From Clostridiales bacterium (GTDB lineage Bacteria; Bacillota; Clostridia; Oscillospirales; Oscillospiraceae): a stretch of DNA of 41,598 nt. The DNA lies in NCBI GenBank assembly GCA_004556345.1, contig SFHQ01000018.1, forward strand, positions 1-41,598, written 5' to 3'. Every line of letters starts with the position of its first letter. Position 1 is the first letter of the stretch. The notes under the pieces were generated by a model, which saw only the letters and a list, made by a program, of their open reading frames with translations, had not been told where the DNA came from and did not search any database. Made by a program: the position numbers and the translations under genes. Of the stretch, positions 37,180-41,598 are shown piece by piece.

Positions 37180-38475
37180 TCACAGGTCACAGGCCACCAA
37201 GTCGGCAAAGGTCTGCCGCCGCACAGCCAGCCGCGCCTTGCCATTTCGGACCATCACCAGCGCCGGACGGCACAGGCGGTTGTAGTTGGAGGCCATGGTA
37301 AAGTTATACGCCCCCGTGGTCAGCACCGCCAGCAGATCATCCCGCTGCATCTCCGGCAGCTGGATGTTCTCCTGAATGAGGTCGCCGCTCTCACAGCAGC
37401 GCCCGGCTACCGTGCAGGTAACCTCCCGTGCGTCGTTCATCCGGCTGGCGGGCACGACGGTGTAGGGTGCCTTGTACAGGGCATAGCGGGGGTTGTCCGT
37501 CATGCCGCCGTTCACCGTGACATAGCTCCGGTAGCCCTCGATGGTCTTGATGCCGCCCACGCGGTACAGCGTCAGGCCCGCGTTGGCCACGATGCTCCGC
37601 CCCGGCTCCAGCAGGACCTTCGGCACGGGGTAGTCTTTCTCCGCGCACCCCTGCCGCAAATGCTGCGCCAGCGCCCGGATGTTCCCCGGAATGTCGACCA
37701 CGGGGTCGCTCTCCAGGTAGCGCACGCCAAAGCCGCCGCCCAAATTCAGCGTTTCGGCCACAAAGCCGTGGGCCTGACGCATCGCCTGGGCAAAGTCCAG
37801 CAGAATATCGACCGCATCGCAGAACGGCTCCGCCTCAAAGATCTGGGAACCGATGTGGCTGTGGAAGCCCTCGACGATCAGGTTCTTCCGGCTCAGCGCA
37901 TCGGCAACGAACCGCGCCGCCTGCCCCGTCTCGATGGGCACGCCGAACTGGCAGTCGATGCGTCCGGTGTTGATGGCCTGCAAGGTATGGGGGTCAATGC
38001 CCGGCGTCACCCGCAGCAGCACCCTCTGGCGGATGCCCCGCACCCCGGCGGCCTCGTCCAGCCGGGCCAGCTCCTGGTGGTTGTCCACGATGAAGCACCC
38101 CACGTGGCTGTCCAGGGCATAGGCAATGTCCTCGTCGGTCTTGTTGTTTCCGTGGAAGTAGAGCTTCTCCGCCGGGAACCCACCGGCCAGGGCCGTGTAG
38201 ATCTCGCCCGGAGAGACCACATCTGCCCCCATTCCCTCCTCGTTCAGCACGAGGTAGAGGCCCTTAAAGCACAGGGCCTTTCCGGCAAACAGGGGGTAAG
38301 AGCCCTCCGGCATATTCTCCCGGAGCGCCTGGACATAGGTCCGGCAGTTCTCCCGCAGCTTGTCCTCGTCCAGGACGTACAGGGGGGCGCCAAATTCCTC
38401 GGCCAAGGCCACGGTGTCCAGGCCGCCCACGGTCAGGTGGCCTTGTTCGTTCACAGCCAGGTTATCATACAGCAT
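37180..38475 (-). CDS. lysA: Diaminopimelate decarboxylase
   Basis: LysA decarboxylates meso-diaminopimelate to L-lysine with PLP. The 431-residue fold-III enzyme has the PLP lysine in LFAGKALCFKG (Lys66), the HSHIGSQ phosphate-side motif, LNLGGGFGVRY, LEPGRSIV, CCESGDLI supplying the active-site Cys of the dimer partner, and GAYNFTMASNYN. It is the last gene of the dapA-dapB-lysA operon under a lysine riboswitch, 57 bases after dapB, so the last step is co-controlled by lysine. Confidence 0.97.
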   Translation of the reverse strand: MLYDNLAVNEQGHLTVGGLDTVALAEEFGAPLYVLDEDKLRENCRTYVQALRENMPEGSYPLFAGKALCFKGLYLVLNEEGMGADVVSPGEIYTALAGGFPAEKLYFHGNNKTDEDIAYALDSHVGCFIVDNHQELARLDEAAGVRGIRQRVLLRVTPGIDPHTLQAINTGRIDCQFGVPIETGQAARFVADALSRKNLIVEGFHSHIGSQIFEAEPFCDAVDILLDFAQAMRQAHGFVAETLNLGGGFGVRYLESDPVVDIPGNIRALAQHLRQGCAEKDYPVPKVLLEPGRSIVANAGLTLYRVGGIKTIEGYRSYVTVNGGMTDNPRYALYKAPYTVVPASRMNDAREVTCTVAGRCCESGDLIQENIQLPEMQRDDLLAVLTTGAYNFTMASNYNRLCRPALVMVRNGKARLAVRRQTFADLVACDL

Positions 38476-38532
38476 AGGTCAGTTCCCGTCTTTCTCGTTC
38501 TATTTTATATAAGGTATCTCAGTCGTCGTATC

Positions 38533-39261
38533 TCACGGACCCAGCAGATCGTCCATGTGGTAGAAGCCAGCCGGCTGGCCCACCAGGAAGCCTGCCGCCG
38601 TCAGCGCTCCCTCGGCAAACAGCGCCCGGTCATGGGCCTGGTGCTTCAGGGTGATGGTCTGGTTGTCGGTGGCAAAGATCACTTCATGCTCGCCGACCAC
38701 GTTGCCCATTCTCAGGGAGTGGATGCCGATCTCGTTGGGCTGGCGCTTGTGCTGCCCGGAGCGGCCATAGACGTACTCGGCGTCGGGCCGCTGGCTCTTC
38801 ACCGCGTCGGCCAGCATCAGGGCCGTGCCGCTGGGGGCGTCGACCTTGCGGTTGTGGTGGGCCTCCACGATCTCCACGTCGCAGCCGCCGAAGATCGCCG
38901 CCGCCTGCTTCACCAGCCGGGCCAGCAGCGCCACGCCCACGGACATGTTATAGGACTGGAAGATGGCGATCTTCTTGGCCCCCGCTTCGAGCTTGGCAAA
39001 TTCCTCCGGTGTGTAGCCGGTGGTGGCGGCCACCAGAGGCAGCCCCCGGCTCACGCAGTAGTCTACCAGCTCCCCCACGCCGGCGTGGTTGGAAAAGTCG
39101 ATGACCACGTCCGCGGGACCGGTGTATTCTGCCAGGCTGGACACAAAGCCCTCTCCGCCGCTGCGGTCCACGGCGGCGGCCAGCGTATGGCCCTCAGCCT
39201 CGACCAGGCGGCAGACCTGCTGACCCATACGCCCGGCGGCGCCGTTTACGATGATATTCAT
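38533..39261 (-). CDS. dapB: 4-hydroxy-tetrahydrodipicolinate reductase
   Basis: DapB reduces the DapA product with NAD(P)H. The 242-residue protein has the nucleotide-binding GAAGRMG (7-13), the catalytic segment EAHHNRKVDAPSGTAL (134-149, with His135 and Lys139 as expected) and the C-terminal GFYHMDDLL. The start at 39261 is chosen over an in-frame start eight codons earlier because it gives the family N-terminus directly and has AGAGGGA in front. It is 27 bases after dapA. Confidence 0.97.
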   Translation of the reverse strand: MNIIVNGAAGRMGQQVCRLVEAEGHTLAAAVDRSGGEGFVSSLAEYTGPADVVIDFSNHAGVGELVDYCVSRGLPLVAATTGYTPEEFAKLEAGAKKIAIFQSYNMSVGVALLARLVKQAAAIFGGCDVEIVEAHHNRKVDAPSGTALMLADAVKSQRPDAEYVYGRSGQHKRQPNEIGIHSLRMGNVVGEHEVIFATDNQTITLKHQAHDRALFAEGALTAAGFLVGQPAGFYHMDDLLGP

Positions 39262-39288
39262 AGTCGTTCCCTCTCTCCGCTGCAAAGC

Positions 39289-40182
39289 TTAGACGTTGAT
39301 GCCCAGGGCACGCATGCGCTGGATCATGGTCTCGTAGTGATCCTCTTCCATGGGGACCAGAGGCAGCCGCAGGAAGTTCTCGCAGTAGCCCATCGCAGCC
39401 ATGGCGGCCTTCACGGGGATGGGGTTGCTCTCGCAGAACAGGGAGCGGATCAGGGGCATGTACTTGCACTGTAACTGGGCAGCCCCGGCCACGTCCCCGG
39501 CAAAGAACTTATCCGTGATGGCGACGGTCCCGGCGGGCACCACGTTGGACAGCACGGAGATGCAGCCCATGCCGCCCATGGACAGGATGGGCACGATCTG
39601 GTCGTCGTTGCCGGAGTAGATGTCCAGCTTGTCGCCCACCAGGGAGAAGGTCTCGACGATCTTGGAGATGTCGCTGTTGGCCTCCTTGATGGCGGCGATG
39701 TTGGGGTGCTCGGCCAGCTTCACGTAAGTCTCAGGCTGGATGCCGATGCCGGTGCGGGAAGGGACGTTATAGAGGATCACCGGCTTGGTGCTGGCGTCAG
39801 CGATGGTGTTGTACATCGTCACCAGACCGCGCTGGGTGGTCTTGTTGTAGTAGGGGGTCACGACCAGAACGGCATCGGCGCCGTCGGCGCAGGCGCTCTT
39901 GGTCAGCTCCACGGCGTAGTCGGTCTCGTTGGAGCCGGTGCCGGCAATGACGGGCACCCGGCCGTTGACCCGCTCGCAGGCGTAGGCGATGGCGCGGCGG
40001 TGCTCGGCGTCGGTCAGGGTGGAGCTTTCGCCGGTGGTGCCGCAGATGACCAGGGCGTTGATCCCCTGGGCGATCTGCCAGTCGATCAGGGTCCCGAAGC
40101 GGTCAAAATCAATGCCTTCGGGTGTGGTGGGGGTGACAAGGGCGGTAGCGATGCCTCTGAAAATAGGATTCTGGTTCTTCAT
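39289..40182 (-). CDS. dapA: 4-hydroxy-tetrahydrodipicolinate synthase
   Basis: DapA condenses pyruvate and aspartate semialdehyde, the first step committed to diaminopimelate and lysine. The 297 residues include GTTGESSTL (48-56, Thr49 and Thr50 of the proton relay), Tyr138 and Arg143 in YNVPSRTG, and the Schiff-base Lys166 in AIKEAN. The ATG at 40182 is eight bases from AGGAGG; the long upstream in-frame extension would run into the riboswitch terminator and is rejected. It is the first gene of the operon. Confidence 0.98.
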   Translation of the reverse strand: MKNQNPIFRGIATALVTPTTPEGIDFDRFGTLIDWQIAQGINALVICGTTGESSTLTDAEHRRAIAYACERVNGRVPVIAGTGSNETDYAVELTKSACADGADAVLVVTPYYNKTTQRGLVTMYNTIADASTKPVILYNVPSRTGIGIQPETYVKLAEHPNIAAIKEANSDISKIVETFSLVGDKLDIYSGNDDQIVPILSMGGMGCISVLSNVVPAGTVAITDKFFAGDVAGAAQLQCKYMPLIRSLFCESNPIPVKAAMAAMGYCENFLRLPLVPMEEDHYETMIQRMRALGINV

Positions 40183-40258
40183 GGTAAGTTCCTCCTGCAT
40201 AATGAAATCTTTTTGTCGATTCCTGCCCGATCTTCCCGTCCCCCTCAAAAAAGGCAAC

Positions 40259-40297
40259 AAAAAAATCAAGCAAGCTATGCGGGGATAGCTGCTTGAT
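40259..40297 (-). terminator. Riboswitch-controlled terminator of dapA
   Basis: The stem pairs 40265-40278 with 40285-40297 (one bulged A), has a 6-base loop and is followed by seven T on the minus strand. CTTGATA in its 5' arm (40292-40298 on the plus strand) is also complementary to TATCAAG at 40339-40345 just beyond the aptamer, which offers a competing antiterminator. Confidence 0.9.
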
Positions 40298-40340
40298 AAC
40301 ATCATATCCGCTTACGGCAAACTGCCGAAGCATCTCGGTA

Positions 40341-40520
40341 TCAAGGATAGCCCTCCGCAAATACCCATTTGCGACAGTCGGGCAACTCTTAGTTTGCCCG
40401 CCCAGCACAGCCCCCTTTGCAGCAAGGACTGCCTTCGGCGTCTGCCCCTTTCCCCGGCCCTGCCCTGCAAGGCATCTGGTACCGGTTACTCTTGGCGAAA
40501 CGCGCCTCTATCTCTGGTTG
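40341..40520 (-). promoter_or_regulatory. Lysine riboswitch (L box) aptamer
   Basis: Read on the minus strand, the region carries the L-box conserved blocks in order: AGATAGAGGCGCG, AGAGTA, GGGGAAAGGGG, GACGCCGAAGG, GCTGGG, GACTGTCGC and GGAGGGCTATC. P1 pairs GATAG (40508-40512) with CTATC (40346-40350). Lysine binding should stabilise P1 and favour the downstream terminator, switching off dapA-dapB-lysA. The order and spacing match the B. subtilis lysC element as I remember it. Confidence 0.93.
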
Positions 40521-40526
40521 TTCCTG

Positions 40527-40555
40527 ATTGTATGGCATTTTTCTTGGTTTGTCAA
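40527..40555 (-). promoter_or_regulatory. dapA operon promoter
   Basis: On the minus strand TTGACA (40550-40555) and TACAAT (40527-40532) are separated by 17 bases, immediately before the riboswitch. Promoter, riboswitch and terminator together account for most of the 525 bases between dapA and the next gene. Confidence 0.85.
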
Positions 40556-40640
40556 GAAATTTTTTTCGTCTTTTTCCACAAACCCAGTCATTCTTCTTGG
40601 TCTTTTCGCCCAAAATACCTTGCAGATCCCCAAGAAAGGG

Positions 40641-40669
40641 CAGACAAACGCCCCCGGATATGCTACACT
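40641..40669 (+). promoter_or_regulatory. Promoter of the small acidic protein
   Basis: CAGACA (40641-40646) and an extended -10 TGC-TACACT (40661-40669) have a 17-base spacer, 40 bases before the start codon. Confidence 0.55.
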
Positions 40670-40708
40670 AAGACAAACGACATGACCCACAGGAGGGACG
40701 TAAATTTT

Positions 40709-40963
40709 ATGGATCACATCAAAGACGAGCTGTCCCATCTCGGCGGCATGAGCAGCAACGACGCCTTCGATCTGCTCACCCTAGGCCTGTTCCCCGACGA
40801 GGAGCCGGAGGAGGAAGCACCGGAAGAGGAGGACATCGTCCAGCACGTCAGCCCCCTCACCGACATGGACAGCCTGGACTTCTACCTCTGGGTCGAGGAG
40901 GGCGCCCAGGCCGAGGCCGACCGCCGCCAGAATAAGCCCAGCAAGCCCCCCAAAGCTGAATAA
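40709..40963 (+). CDS. Small acidic hypothetical protein, 84 aa
   Basis: I do not recognise this protein. It has an amphipathic start (MDHIKDELSHLGGMSSNDAF), a short hydrophobic patch DLLTLGLFP, a very acidic stretch (PDEEPEEEAPEEEDI, residues 29-43), a second patch SLDFYLWVEEG and a Lys/Pro-rich end. It has no signal peptide or membrane span. The ATG at 40709 follows AGGAGGG with a long spacing of about 11 bases and lies 40 bases after a plausible promoter; a frame extending further upstream has no such signals. It is divergent from the lysine operon and followed by a long hairpin. The composition suggests a small adaptor- or regulator-like protein, but no function can be assigned. Confidence 0.7.
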   Translation: MDHIKDELSHLGGMSSNDAFDLLTLGLFPDEEPEEEAPEEEDIVQHVSPLTDMDSLDFYLWVEEGAQAEADRRQNKPSKPPKAE

Positions 40964-40971
40964 GCAAATAT

Positions 40972-41032
40972 GCGCCAGCCCACCCCCAAGATGATCCCGT
41001 GCTAGATCCCCCGCTTGGTGGTGGGCTGGCGC
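40972..41032 (+). terminator. Long hairpin after the small acidic gene
   Basis: GCGCCAGCCCACC (40972-40984) pairs perfectly with GGTGGGCTGGCGC (41020-41032); CAAG and CTTG inside can extend the stem. The T-run that follows is short (TTT), so termination strength is uncertain. The 35-base loop is unusually large for a terminator. Confidence 0.6.
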
Positions 41033-41210
41033 TTTCCGCAGCTGATTGGCAACGCAAGACGTGCAATTCCTCGCGTTGCCACCAGCATAGCAGATTTTCC
41101 TGCGCACTTGCAACCTTTTTGCAAAATTAACACGTTTGGAAGCAAAATTAGCAGCTTTTTGATCTTTAATAAGTAATTTCATTAAAAATCAACTCTCACT
41201 TAGTCTTCGC
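41033..41210. other. AT-rich intergenic stretch
   Basis: This stretch marks a drop in GC towards the right edge. It holds one hairpin, GGCAACGC/GCGTTGCC (41048-41055 with 41073-41080, 17-base loop), and then AT-rich sequence with no gene, promoter or terminator that I can support. Confidence 0.4.
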
Positions 41211-41598
41211 TTAATATTCCCCTGATATCTTCTTTAGCATTTCCGAGTTATTTCCTGTCTCAGGATTCACCGTCCAGTTAAGTCCTGAAAAATCAGTTAT
41301 ATCATAACTAGGCAGAAAAGAAAACTCCGTGTAAGTTTCTCCCGCATCATGCTCATAAAAATTATCTTCTGTAATTGAGTCTCCATTCATTGAGTAGACG
41401 TTAACTACCTCACCCCCCATTTGAGCGTAGTATCCACAAATCCCATCTTCTATCGCCAATAGTTCATCTCCAAATATATTCCCTATATATGATGCATACT
41501 GATTCTTTATTGTGTACACATCTATCGTATAATCGGCTCTGCATGTCCCATGACCAATGAAAAGTTCAGGGGTTCCATCACCGTTTATATCATATACA
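41211..41598 (-). CDS. Partial protein with EF-hand-like repeat, N-terminus beyond right edge
   Basis: The frame is open from the right edge to a TAA at 41211, giving the last 128 or so residues. Near its beginning is YDINGDGTPELFIG, a DxNGDG calcium-binding loop like those of dockerin, VCBS or FG-GAP-type extracellular proteins, and the rest (VYTIKNQYASYIGNIFGDEL and a Gly/Tyr-rich, beta-like region) fits a secreted or surface protein. A GTG inside the frame at 41519 could be mistaken for a start, but the motif upstream of it shows that the gene continues off the window. It is much more AT-rich than the neighbouring genes. Confidence 0.75.
   Translation of the reverse strand, partial: VYDINGDGTPELFIGHGTCRADYTIDVYTIKNQYASYIGNIFGDELLAIEDGICGYYAQMGGEVVNVYSMNGDSITEDNFYEHDAGETYTEFSFLPSYDITDFSGLNWTVNPETGNNSEMLKKISGEY

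Noticed and set aside
40183..40305. Longer N-terminus of DapA reaching into the leader
   Set aside because: The extension would be encoded by the riboswitch terminator and has no ribosome binding site, while the ATG at 40182 follows AGGAGG.

Overview
The window looks like chromosomal DNA from a GC-rich (roughly 60% by eye) anaerobic Firmicute of the Clostridia, most likely Oscillospiraceae (Flavonifractor/Lawsonibacter/Intestinimonas/Oscillibacter-like). The reasons are the Firmicutes S10-spc-alpha ribosomal order with a KOW-domain gene between map and infA, zinc-type S14 and adenylate kinase, a glycyl radical enzyme with its activase, a lysine riboswitch of the Bacillus/Clostridium type, and AGGAGG ribosome binding sites before almost every gene. 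The genus is inference. I see no rRNA, tRNA, CRISPR array, insertion sequence or phage gene.

Layout. 1-2.5 kb: an AT-richer lipoprotein cut by the left edge, a WYL-domain regulator with a good promoter and a dyad on it, a small XRE regulator and an unknown protein. 2.5-11.5 kb, leftward: murB, rpoC and rpoB. rpoBC has its own promoter and is not next to rplL or the str operon; it lies downstream of the alpha operon. 11.6-12.8 kb: a cytidylate-kinase-like protein and a flavodoxin-fold oxidoreductase. 12.9-29.0 kb, leftward: one long S10-spc-alpha run from rpsJ to rplQ (31 genes plus the KOW gene), driven by a near-consensus promoter about 270 bases upstream of rpsJ. Most gaps are under 30 bases, but three spots hold structured non-coding sequence: the rpsJ leader, the rpsJ-rplC gap and above all the rpsN-rpsH gap (182 nt with four consecutive hairpins).

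29.1-31.5 kb, rightward: a TetR-type regulator, a perfect dyad, and a CoA-transferase/hydrolase with a hairpin-rich 5' UTR. 31.6-36.1 kb, leftward: an operon of a metallo-beta-lactamase-fold hydrolase, a PFL-like glycyl radical enzyme that lacks its C-terminal radical domain, a separate 98-residue protein that is that radical domain, and the radical SAM activase; a LysR regulator is divergent. This split glycyl radical enzyme is the most unusual system here. 37.2-40.6 kb, leftward: a lysine-riboswitch-controlled dapA-dapB-lysA operon for diaminopimelate and lysine. 40.7-41.0 kb: a small acidic protein. Right edge: an AT-rich gene, cut by the edge, with an EF-hand-like DINGDG motif.

How it fits together: the middle is the transcription and translation core (ribosomal proteins, RNA polymerase, SecY, Adk, MetAP, IF-1) and cell-wall/lysine supply (murB, dapAB, lysA). 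The flanks are accessory anaerobic metabolism with local regulators (WYL, XRE, TetR, LysR). Promoters, hairpins and pairings were read by eye; none was computed.
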